Positions 1 through 10,797 of a stretch of DNA of 64,000 nt are shown here, in pieces; position 1 is the first letter of the stretch, and every line of letters starts with the position of its first letter. Both the position numbers and the translations under genes were made by a program. Source of the DNA: Leucocoprinus leucothites (taxonomy: Eukaryota > Basidiomycota > Agaricomycetes > Agaricales > Agaricaceae); NCBI GenBank assembly GCA_013368445.1, contig JAACJO010000002.1, positions 434,001-498,000 on the forward strand. The letters run 5' to 3'. Below the pieces are notes generated by a model, which was not told the DNA's origin, ran no database searches, and saw only the letters and a program-made list of their open reading frames with translations.

Positions 1-1985
1 GTCCAGGGGCAATGCTGTAAAGCCGATTCGGTCTCCACTCTCCGCCCAAAGCATAATTGAAGACCCACTCAATGATTTCAATCTCCTGTAAGGGGATGTT
101 CTTTGTTGGCTTGGTTGAACTTTTGGGCTCATCAACACCGAGGCCTAGTTCTCCGTTCGCGGCATTCTGTCCGTAACAAACGGTCATGGGTGTCCCATCA
201 TCGTCAGGCGTGATCAGCCAGTGCGTCACACCACCGGAGCGTGCGAGTGAAATCTTACACCCCCTGAACAGATGGACGTTAGTTACAGCAGCACATTAAA
301 ACCTCTTGGGACAGACTGACATGATATCCTGGATAAAGCGGAAAGTAGAATAAGGGGAACCGGACGATCCTGTATGTATGACGTTAATGATAAGAAATTC
401 GGGCTGGATATTTTTACTTGCCCTCTCCACTGTTTTTCCACTGATGGCAGTGAGAACGTTGAGTAAGTATAAAGTGCTCTGAAAAGCCATACCTTTCCAG
501 CCATGTAGTACAACCCTTGTTTATCTATTACCACAGAACTCGTTGGTCCAGCAGAAATAGCAGAAGCAAGTGATGCATCATTCGAGCCCGAGAACTGGTA
601 TTTTAACTATTAGCGACAGAGGATAGAAGTGAAAAAAACGTATGTTATACCTGTGGGACTGGCTTAGGCTTGAGAATGTCGACTTGGTTTCCGAGTCCGA
701 GTCGGCAGTAGCCATTATAACCCCAGACATAAACAACACTGCAGGCACAAAGTCAATATTACCGAGAAATCGAAAGACGCGTTGGGATCACAACAACGTG
801 CGCACCCTGTATCATCGAGCGCTAAGCTGTGCTGTTGTCCTGACGCAATCTGCACGATCTTCTTCCCATCGAGTTCTTTGACATATACTATTTGAGATCA
901 TCAGTGAGAAGTCCAATAAAAGATACTATGAATCACTCAACTGGGCCTATCTTCGATGTCGAAGGCAGTTTTATTTCCGGTCGTGATTCGCTCTCCAGTC
1001 GTTCCATTTCCAAGCTGACCTTTCTCTGCGCTGCCGAAGGAGAACACTGGCGACAGACAAGTCAGAAAGGATAGGTATTAGCGGCTAGAATTCTCTCATA
1101 CCCTTTCCAGCGTCTGTCAAGACAAGAGAGAATGAGATTCCAGCTGAAGCCTGCACGACACGCTCCTTATTGCCACCGTGCGTGACATTAACGGCCTTGA
1201 ACTGCGGAACTTCGGGACAAGTAGAGTGGCCACACTATCTCAACGCTCAGAACGCATAACAATGATCACTCAAGACGTAAAGTGCCTACCTGACCCAAGT
1301 TATTCACTCCAGCAGACCAGACGCTCCCGTCGCTTCCGACCAAAAGCGTGTGGTTTCTGCCACACGCAGCATGAACGAACTTGGTCCCCTTGGCAGCGCC
1401 TAGCTCACTGGCTTTCACCATCCTCGGCGCGTTCTCTGAGATGTATTCCTCGCCGGAGACGCCCAGACAACTGAATCCATTCCTTCCAAACAACCACGCG
1501 TTCCCGTCGACGTCGATGGCGACAAAGTGGCAGCTAGCACATGATGTGTGCACTGAAGTTATTCTGACGTTCACAAGGGATCGTAGGATATGAGGTTCCA
1601 GTAAGTCGGGGTTTCTGTCACACCAGAAAGCGGGAGCGTAAGTCAAGAGTTGTACATGGTTGAAATTGATGTCGAATGGCCGGTGCCGCGGAAATACTCA
1701 CAGGGGCTCTCCTGTTTCTGGGTTTGTAGACCCAGTGCGGTCCTTGCGTCCTAGTCGAGGCCTACGGGGTCATGAAGCAACACGGAGAGTCGGTTGGTTG
1801 AAATTCTACGAGTGTGAGAAAACCCAAACGTACCAGTCCGTTCCACCACATATCAGCACTGTGTAAAGGGGTATAATAATGAGCACCTAGAGGCAATGCT
1901 GACAATGATTGTACATACACCTGCCCCACTGTTGTGAGTCGGAGGCTGTTTTGTCGTTTGTAGCGGCGGATTTAGTTGCACTCAT
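1..1985 (-). CDS. RCC2-like RCC1-repeat protein, 3' end cut by window edge
   Basis: Beta-propeller protein of RCC1 repeats, most like RCC2/TD-60, a regulator acting at chromatin and on small GTPases. Seen: an ATG at 1985 opens a short Ser/Thr-rich exon. After a GTATGT..ACAG intron comes the RCC2-type N-terminal signature LLICGGTDWPRLGRK. Later exons carry VAIDVDGNAWLFGRN, HTLLVGSDGSVWSAGVN and, near the left edge, GELGLGVDEPKSST, which matches the C-terminal part of RCC2 rather than RCC1 itself. Introns include 1762-1833 and one at about 1616-1694. The final exon continues off the window, so the stop is missing. The plain reading frame through the intron at 1616-1694 is an artefact. Identity as RCC2-like is fairly sure; its role in this fungus is inferred from the family. 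Confidence 0.72.
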
Positions 1986-2277
1986 GATGTTGGTGGTTGA
2001 CAAGTGGCAAACGCTCGCTTCGGGCCAACCCTATGCTATTTCTCCAAAAGGCTGTCATTCAGGCATACTCAAATTTACAACATTGTACGCTAGACTTGAT
2101 ATTTGGGCTACCCTTACACACTTCACGGCCTACCCGGTATCACCGCCCACGTAAATGGCTCTTAATATGCTCCTCAACGTTCCTGGAGTTGGCGAAGGGC
2201 GCTTGGGATGACGTGTCTGATGCTCAGGACCCGATCAACACTGTGCAGGCAATATTAGAGAAAGATGGCCGGAAAGA

Positions 2278-5200
2278 TTAACAGGACTCACAAATACTGG
2301 TTCCCGTACGCTTGATTGAATACTAGCCATGGGTGTTCAAAGTTAGATCGACGATCAGGTCGCGGGAATCTCCCTAGACATACCTCGAATTCATCTCCTT
2401 CCAGAACCACGATATCGCCATGAATGAGACTCACAGTCAGCGTCGTCTTCTCCGGTTTCCGCATCTTGAGACCTGATCCCCGTGTCGAGACCGGCGGCGC
2501 TGGGTCAACCGATTTCTCGGGCTCCCCTGGCGTTATCTCCGTCTCCACTTTGGCGCCTTTAGAATCTTCAGGCTGGACAAGCTGAACCTCCAATTGATCT
2601 TCTTGGGAATAGAAGTCATCCATCGGAATCAGTTTATCGAGATCGGACATGCGCGCCTGATCGTCGTTCCATGCTATTGTTGATTTTGGGCTGATCGTCA
2701 TAATTACCTCGCACCCAAGGCACATGATGACAATACATCGTTGTTTGGCGGATAATAAATCGGAAGCCTGACAATCCGGCATAAATATAGGTCGAGGGGC
2801 GCGAAGAACTACCCACCCTTTTGCTTCCTGCAGTCACCCAGGCCCGGATGTCCAACCTCAAAATATTGATATCCTTGGGATTCGCGCCATATTTGCTAGC
2901 GTTGCTACACATCAGGTCTCTTGCTCGTCGCAGGCACTCTGGTGCTGATTCCCAGGATGAATGGGTGTCGTCTCGATCGCGTTCGGCATCCACGGAGTGC
3001 ATGAAGTAAGGATCTAGAAAAAAAGGGAACCCATCAACTCAGCGTAACCGAACACGGACTCGTAACACGCAACTTGAACTGCCATCGCCGGTCAACCGCC
3101 GAAGAGGCACATGTGTTTGTATCAGTCTCAACAACTCCGACGGTTCCTTCTGAAGCACTCTTGAATTGCAGGTAAAGACATGCTGCACCACTACTGGTTT
3201 CTCGTTTAGACGCTGGTCAAACAGGTAAACCATAGTCTTCGTCCGGTCCTTCCAGACTCGTACTTTGGCGTCAACCTGGCCACGACTCGGCAGCTCGTTA
3301 AGCGGAAGCGAAAGGGGAAGATTGTCCTGAGGATCACGCATCCGGTCAAGTTCAATCGCATAGCCTTCTCCCTCAGATTGGTTCGGTTTCGACTATCCGG
3401 CGGCTCGTTTAGTCTCGTGCCCCCCGCTCGAGGGACCAATGATGGGACATACCTGACAGTATGGGCTAAGACATCTACGGTGCCGAAGGTAGTACCTGAA
3501 GTTCAGCTTCCCGCAGTCCTGACAATGCCACCCTCGAGGCAGCGATGAATCTGGCATTTCAACGTGCATAGGTGCTAGCAGGTGCAAAGGTAACACGCTG
3601 AAAAACGTTTGACTGAAGACGCAATGGCGTCGATCAAAGTTTGGATTATGTCGCCTGGCAAGACGATAAGTCTCAGTCGACTCCTCATCCGAGTCATCCA
3701 TGTCCGGCTGTGGCATCACTGAGAGCCCCCTTGCCTTAAGGGATGTGTTCCACCACGGAGAGGAAAGCTTATCATTTTCAACAGTCTGCCAATCTTCGCC
3801 TCCCGGTTCCCAGTTCATCCTGAACCGCCACTGAACTCTGGCTGTGATAATATCGTCACTTCGCGCTGTTCCTCCTGCTCCGTTGACCTCCACTAAATTC
3901 TCCCAAACTCTCGAAACCCTATAAAATCCCATGAACGAATATCCGAATTCACCCTGATGCGCTACATCCAATCCCCAGAATCCTCTGATCTGCTTTCCAG
4001 CTGCAAACACACCCACAGGAGCACAATTGATGTACGCATCAACAAGCGCTTTCAGCTCATCTGGTATCGGCATTGGTACTCCACTCTCTCCTCTTTCTAC
4101 GTGCATCGCCTCAGTCAAGGTTGACTTTGCTCGGACCTTAGATTTAGGCACAAATTCAGCTCGTGATCCTGAAGTCATAGCGGACGCAGAGGAGATCGAA
4201 GGATCATCAAATTCGGTTTTCACGGACATAGGCTGAGTAGTGCACAGCGATGATTCCTTGGCCTTCGAGGTTTGAGGTAGTCGTCTACGCGGCTTCTTAG
4301 GTTTGACAGGCTGGGTAATAGCGGATACGGAAGTGTTCAGTGAACCTTCCTGAGCTGGAGTACTAGAGTCGATTGAGATAGGTGCCGCTGCTTCAGACGT
4401 TTGTGCCGGAGAGTGTAGATCCTCAATATGCACCTTCGACGGGGTAGTAATCGGCTGCGTTTCGGGGTACGTTCCGTTCTTTTCAGCAGAAGGGTCCTTC
4501 CCAGACTTTTGTTTCTTAGGCGGACGAGGATTTTTGACAGGATGTGGCGAGTCATCGTCGGAGCCCAATACCTCTGGAGCCTTCTTCTTTCCCTTTCCTA
4601 TTTTCCGCTTCAACGGGGGGGCTGATGGCAGAGGCTGGGCTGAGCCTGGCTCACGTGTGTCGACCGCAGGTTGTACTTTAGTATTAATGATCGAGCTTTC
4701 AAGGCTGCGCGAGCCCTTGCTGCATCCGTCAGGATTAACTGGTTCGATATTCTTCCCCTGCCCCTTCTTTGCCTTTTGATTTGATGAGGCGGAGGTGGTA
4801 GTTGCAGCTTGGACCGAGCTTAACTTGTGTACGCCGGCAGAAATTGGGGAAGTAGCATGGGCATTTGAATTTTCACCAAGCTGCGAGTGTTTGCTACCAG
4901 GATTGAAATTGACCGGCTCTGGCGGCTTCCTTTTTCCCTTCGGGGGCTTCTTCGTGCCCTCCGATCCCTTGTCCTCACTCCCTAATGTCTTCTCCCTGCC
5001 CTCCAGTACCCTCTCTCCCTCCTTTCTCTCTCTCTGCTTTTGTGTCAAACCGACCGAGGTTTTGATCGATACTGGACGTGGCTCACTTGAGCCGGATAAC
5101 AGGTGTGCGGTGGTATCAATCATGGGGGTATCTTTGGGGGCTAGCTCTGATGGATTGACATCGTGACTTTGAGAAGTCAGCTGACGAGTAGACGCAATCA

Positions 5201-7275
5201 AAGCGCCACTCAATTCCTGAAGTTCCCGGGAAAGATTTGAAACCACATTGAAGGTACCCACAGTACCCCACTGGTGATCAACCCGACGGGCGGTGTTCCC
5301 AATTGGACGAGAAAGAAGTGGATAAGATACGTGTGCTTGTGAGGAGGAAGGCACTCGTTGCATTATAGTTGTACCTCCATCACGAAAATCTCGTGAGATC
5401 AGCGAGGAAGCAACATTGGGCGAAGCACCCGACGATATGTCAGATCGAGTTGGCACTATTTGCATACGCTGAGAATCCGGTAGCTGCTCCTCGTCGGTTT
5501 CTTGGTCGCCCGAATGAGGGGAAACCTCTACGTCGTCGCATTTTGGGCAGTTGGGTTCGAATCGCATCTTCGAACAATAGACTCCCATCGCTGAGAATAA
5601 CGAGCAATCCTTTGGAACCAGTTGGCTAGCTTCAGCAACCTCATCCTTAACCACAACACTCGGCCCACCAACTCCAATGACCCTGAGCTCTCTTGAGTGA
5701 TGATGCGGATACACCGGTGTCTCAAGTCTATGCCCCTGTGAGGAATTGCGATTTGATTTGTTGGATTCTGGCAGAGAGCGATTGTCGGGATAGTGTGAAA
5801 AGGTAGCCTCAACGTTGCGCTGATTTCCTAAAACCTTCCCTATATTTGATGCAGGGAGACTAGGCGTAGCAGATTGAGGTAGCCAGCTTTCCTGGGAGGT
5901 CGAGGAGAAGTTTGGCACTGATACACTGGAGGAAGTAGTCTCCTGAGGTTGAGAAGGAGGATGTGCAACTGAGAGAGATTTAGACGGGGCTCTCGAGGCT
6001 CTCGGAGGATGTCCATTGACGGAGTCGCTCTGAAATGGTGGTGGTGCCGGTGGAACAGATGGTTGTACATGAGGGAGAGACGCGCTTGGGAACTCTGATC
6101 CTATTGGTAAACTGAAGGTGACTGTCCGAGCCTTCTTCTGTCGCTTCGCTCCCTGCGGCTTGTCCGAACTTGTGGTAAGAGGTGCAATGGACGGATCAGA
6201 GACTGCCGACTGCTGTTTCTGGGCTTTCCGTTGCGATTTGGCCGTTGCGGTGACAGAGGCTTCATTTGACGTTGAGCTGGACTGCTGAGCGACTGACTCA
6301 GATCTCTGTGTATTATCCCGAAGAGGAGGTTCCTTGGAGGCTTCGACATGGATTTCAGCAGGATGCTGTGCCTTGGGTATGTCACCAACGATGTCCGTGA
6401 TAGGTTGAGCTCTTGGCTGAGGAATATTTGCCTCGCTTCCGTGACCCTCTTGATGCTCGCTAGAAGCGGTAAGGACCTCGGCTGGTGGAGGGGGCACTTT
6501 ATAACGGAACTCGCGCCAGCTAGGCAATGGTAAGTTAAGTATATAAAAAAATATAGAAACAGCAGAGAAAGAGGCGTACAAAATAACATCCATGCACAAC
6601 TCGTCATCCTTATCCTGTACTTTCTCCAACGATATGAATTCATCATCCAAGATCAAGATAGGCACTTCTGTAGATTTCCAAGAGATGTTGTTGACACATT
6701 TGGAACCGGAAATCTCAACATAAGCAGACATTAGCTCTTCTCGACTCTACAAATAATGACATCGGTTCTGCACGCATAACAATTTACAATACCAGAAGAC
6801 TCACACTTGACCACAACCGAGGTCGTAAATCCACCGATTTCAGCTCTGAAGAGACCTGAGATGGCGTTGGACAAGCAACGACCTTCCATTGGAGGTTTGA
6901 GGCACTTTTCGCTGCCGCTATATGGAAAAAAACAACGTTATTACTCAGAGAAAGGGTGTTCATTCGTCGAAAAACATACACTGCTTCGCCTTTGCAGCTG
7001 AGGCTCTTGGTCTTGCCTCTGCTCGGGTAGCTTTGGTTTTCTTTGAAGCTTGAGACACATTTTTCTCCACTCTAGCACGTTTCGCAGAGGGTGGTTTAGG
7101 CTCATCATCACCTTTCTTTGGGCGTTTCTTATTCCACGAAGCAGAAGAAGATCCATGTGCAACGACCGTGTCCTATAGCAAGAAGCTTGAGAACTGTTTG
7201 AGTTATAGGCGAAACGAGTGAAAACTGTACCTCATCTCCACCCAGTTTCGACACCACCCCTTCCTGCAACTTCAT
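2278..7275 (-). CDS. AlkB-like 2OG-Fe(II) oxygenase-related protein with long disordered N-terminus
   Basis: Large multi-exon gene of about 1,500 residues. Probable start ATG 7275, stop TAA 2278. The first exons are Lys-rich and nuclear-looking (WNKKRPKKGDDEPKPP), followed by a Cys-containing segment ending near 6790. A huge exon follows (about 6528 down to 3450) that is mostly Ser/Pro/Lys-rich and low in complexity. Near its end is a zinc-knuckle-like stretch: WHCQDCG, then RRCLSPYC (Cys-x2-Cys, 13 residues, Cys-x4-Cys). The C-terminal exons carry CIVIMCLGCEVIMTISPK, SLIHGDIVVLEGDEFE and, after the last intron (about 2310-2378), ERTGTSI. That His...Arg order resembles the C-terminal part of AlkB-like folds common in mushrooms. 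I did not find a clear HxD iron motif, so catalysis is uncertain. An alternative is an inactive relative with a nuclear binding role. Confidence 0.5.
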
Positions 7276-7777
7276 GGATGTTTTGGATATATTCAGGTGA
7301 CTCTGTTCTCCTGAATAACGGCACAAAGGTGATAGGGTCGCAATGTCATGAGTTATGTGACAGACTCAGCAGTCTTTCGCGTGTCCTGTGAAAGTTTGTG
7401 ATGGTGATGTGAATCGAACTGGACGCCGGGTGGCGGGCCGTGCCCAGAGGCGAGAAAGGCAGTCGGCAGAAATAAACACAAGGCTTAAACATGTCATCGC
7501 GATTTCTGCTTATACCCACAGGGTGGCACGGATGCTTTGCCGAGCCGAGGAACTACGCCAGAGCACTGGCAGATAACTAATACTGATTTTGCACAAACTC
7601 CTGGGAAAGTACAGGTGCAAGCTGCCAATCATATTAGGCGCCCAAATACTAAACACGACTACAACGTGTGGCCTGTGCTCGCCTTTACCTCTTCTAGAAT
7701 CCAGACTATAAGTTCTCTCCCAGGTGCTGCTCCGTACTTCTGGCTATTCACTCTCATTGTCTCCTCGTCACTCTTTC
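7276..7777. promoter_or_regulatory. divergent promoter interval
   Basis: About 500 bases between the 5' ends of the AlkB-like gene (minus) and the dienelactone hydrolase (plus). It must hold both promoters. I see no strong TATA box or repeat, and the open frames here lack conserved motifs. Confidence 0.4.
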
Positions 7778-8811
7778 ATGTCGTGCCCGGATTGTACTAC
7801 AGGGGTTAAACTCCCTGGGACTCCTAAAGGCGTCACCAGAGAAGATAAATCATATTTAGCTGCAGCACCGGAAGGCTCGGAATCTAAACGCGCTGTTGTC
7901 TTGCTTACGGATGCATTCGGACTCGGACTGGATAATCCCAAGATAATGGCTGATTATTTTTCGGAGCAGCTGAAGTGTGATGTATGGGTTCCGGATATCT
8001 TCAAAGGTAAGTCCATTTCCCAACTTAGCCTGCTTCGGCTACAAACTCGGAAACTGATCGACACCAACACACAGGAAAGCCCCTGGTTCGCGAAAACCAG
8101 TTGACAATGCCAGAACGAGCAGGAGAGAAAATCGGTGCACTTGGGTGGACAAAGTTCTATCTCACCTTCATCTCGTGCCTACCGAGATTTATTGCGAGTC
8201 GGCCATCCGTTGCAGATAAACGGATCAAAGCAGTAAGTCTCGTATCAATAATGCAAGAGTCGTGTTGAGAACCTGAAATGGTCATTCTAGTTCATCAATA
8301 AAATCAAGGCGGAGAGGAAGTACGACAATATTGGTGCTGTCGGATACTGTTACGGAGGTGCTGCCTGCGTACGACTAGCAGTTACCGACACCGTCGACAC
8401 CGTGGTCGTCTGCCACCCTGGACAATTCTCGTTGAAACTCGTCGACAAAATGATTATCCCCGTGGCTTGGGTATGCGCCGAAGGTCTGTCACCGTTACCT
8501 CTCAATCATATATAACGCTCACAGTGCGGGTTTGTTAATCTAGACGACTTCACCTTCCCCACCTCAAAGCGCAAGAAAGCCGAGGAAAATCTCGCAAAGC
8601 GTGCTAAGGACGAAAAACGTGCCATTGCTTACGAGTTCCAGGACTATAAGGGTGAGTCGGAGACCTCTTAGGTGATATGCGTACTTATATGACATTCCAA
8701 GGCACCGTTCACGGTTTCGCTGCACGTCCCAACACCCAACTACCCGAGATCAAGGAGGCGTTCGAAAAATCACTTCTCCAGACTGTTTCTTGGTTCACGA
8801 AACATATCTAG
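7778..8811 (+). CDS. dienelactone hydrolase family protein
   Basis: Small cytosolic alpha/beta hydrolase of the dienelactone (carboxymethylenebutenolidase) family, hydrolysing lactone or ester substrates in aromatic breakdown. Five exons: 7778-8006, 8075-8232, 8291-8483, 8544-8651 and 8702-8811, giving 265 residues, the usual family length. The start ATG opens MSCPDCTTGVKLPGTPKG, the typical fungal N-terminus. Catalytic triad visible: Cys in GYCYGG, Asp in CAEDDFTFP (split by the third intron) and His in GTVHGFAARP. The true substrate cannot be read from sequence. Its 3' end faces the POM34-like gene. Confidence 0.9.
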
Positions 8812-9313
8812 TGTTGGAACCACTTTCATCCAGAGGGATGCGTTTTGTTATCGTTCATTTTATAACCCACGTTACCATGTGTAAGATACCCCAGTCGTCA
8901 GTACAAACCTCAAACCAATATATGAACATATAAGGGTTTGATTTCAACACATGTGAACAGAATGAACGTACAAGGCTTGGAAAGAAGATACATTGACAAT
9001 ACTAGACCTGGATGCGGAATACATGAGTAATATATTTCAATACATTGCCCAGGAAAACCGACAGCAAATATATTCTTATATATTGATTTGAGGTTTTCAC
9101 TGACGGTTTTTGACAACATGGCTGTATCATTGTCCCGCCATCTGAATTTGTTGAAACTTGAGAGAAGAGTTGCAAGCATAAACACGCGACACCCATCCAC
9201 GGGTAAAGCAACATGAACAACACCGAAGGTATATTTCGACAGGATGAGGTACAAGCCAACGACCCGGTGCCATGATGTGAGTATAGTAACCCAAAGAACA
9301 AAAAGCAATGGGA
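8812..9313. other. convergent 3' intergenic region
   Basis: Space between two converging genes. It should contain both 3' UTRs. Reading frames crossing it show no conserved motif. AT-rich runs are common but no feature is identifiable. Confidence 0.4.
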
Positions 9314-10199
9314 CTAGTCTTCCTCCTCCATCTTATCCTGCGCTAACTGCCCAAGGTACGAACCATCCAAAGCATCTACCCATCCCATCAGCTTCCTCTA
9401 TCACACGACACACAGCCAAGAACGGAAAGAACACTCACGTCCAACACTATTACTCAAGTGCTTTCCACGATACGCAGTAGCAACTGGGCTCGGGGTCGAC
9501 AACAAATTGATACTCGACGAAGTCGACACCTGCGAAGTCGTTGACACGTTTGGGAGTGCAGGGTAGTGGACAACTCGCGACGGAGTTGAGACAGGTGACG
9601 AGGGATAATTTGCCGACATAGATCTCCCGAACGAAGAGGATGGGGAAAACGAAAATGGTTTTTGCGGTTGTGGACTCGACTAACAAAATGAGAGCAATGT
9701 AGATCAGAAAAACGCTCGTCTTGCAGAAGGGGGAATATGCTAACCTGGGGTGAAAGCACTTTAAACGAACGCTGAGGCGACACAACATCTTTTTTCATGA
9801 TTGTAGGTTTGGCAGGTGATGTAACAGGAGGGAAGGAAGCACGGGGATATTGCACGGCGTACATGCCATGGAGAATATTGAACAAGAGTAGAGAGAAAGT
9901 TGCAACTTCTGTCATCGGACAATCAGTCAACTGAGCAGAATATATATATATATATCCTCGTCGGACATACCAAGTATGCAAAACCATCTGTACAACCACT
10001 CCCCCGCTCCTGACTCATACCCGCGCGCACGAACAACGTGAATAGCTTTGTGTAGCGAGGGTATAGGCAGTAGATACGACACTAGGATACCTGTGACCAG
10101 ACATATGCTGTTAACCCGTACACGCTGTAGTGCCTCAGCGCGATGTGGCATCAGGTGGTTTGCAAGCTGGGCGTAGAGGGAGCCAAAGTTTGATGTCAT
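9314..10199 (-). CDS. POM34-like nuclear pore membrane protein
   Basis: Probable transmembrane nucleoporin of the Pom34/NPCC type, anchoring the pore in the nuclear envelope. Start ATG 10199 (MTSNFGSLYAQLANHL), stop TAG 9314. Two hydrophobic segments: VNSICLVTGILVSYLLPIP, and a second assembled across the first intron (FCILEVATFSLLLFNILHG). A long Ser/Pro/Thr-rich tail follows with LLSTPSPVATAYRGKH and the acidic ending GQLAQDKMEEED. Three introns of about 65-90 nt; the first contains an AT dinucleotide run. The two-TM plus Ser/Pro-tail layout and the AYRGKH motif are what I recall of basidiomycete Pom34 homologues. A profile search for NPCC would decide. Confidence 0.55.
9940..9955. repeat. 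short (TA)n microsatellite in intron
   Basis: Sixteen bases of alternating A and T inside the first intron of the POM34-like gene. Confidence 0.8.
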
Positions 10200-10797
10200 G
10201 GAGAGTCGCAGGTCTTGAATGTAAAGAGTAAGGCAAGCAGAGAGATGGACGTTGATGATAGCGAGATTTTCAAAGCTCAACAGTGTCTAGAGGATGTTTC
10301 TGGAGGAAACCACAATACTTTTCTGCTAACTGAAGCCAGTGTTGGTCGCAGAACCCAGGAGTGTGACTACCAACAAAACTATCACGTGAGGTTACACTGA
10401 GTAACAGCCTGGAGTCGCAGCCTCAAGGTCTTAAACCCAAAGCTTTCAGCAGTTAAGTAAGGGCCCAACTAGCATTCTTACCTTGTATAATCTTGTCTTA
10501 CCAAATTATCCAGTTCTATCACCATTGCCTGCAGTAGACGCGTTCTTCGGCGGTCGATGCGTTCTGAGAGCTTTATAACGCCACACCCGACCTCACTAAC
10601 AAGTCAGATATTGCTTAACCAGTATCTCATGATTGCAAGGTCAAAGTTTTTTCATGATTATAACCCATCGAACGTAGGGTGACAGATACGCCTTTTATGT
10701 GTCTGTGGCCTCTCTGCATAATTATTAAATCATTCAATACTAAATTTCTAGGTGCAAGCACTGGCAGCATCGAGCAGGGGATTAGCCATGCGTGAGT
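10200..10797. other. intergenic region, no gene seen
   Basis: Lies between the 5' end of the POM34-like gene and the 3' end of NLR-A. It should hold the POM34-like promoter. A CACGTGA E-box-like site occurs near 10383. No convincing coding exon or repeat. Confidence 0.4.

Noticed and set aside
1616..1694. Continuous RCC1 frame beginning MTYAPAFWCD
   Set aside because: This is intron sequence (GTGAGT..GTGACAG) read through; splicing gives EPLNPDLLEPH, as in RCC2.
2640..2830. Apparent frameshift in the AlkB-like gene before VIMCLGCEV
   Set aside because: Choosing the donor GTGGGT directly after the AGG codon joins SKR to ASDLLSAKQRCIVIMCLGCEV in frame, so no frameshift is needed.
3393..6731. 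Many open frames opposite or shifted within the large Ser/Pro-rich exon
   Set aside because: Low-complexity coding sequence leaves shadow frames; none has a motif or splice context of its own.
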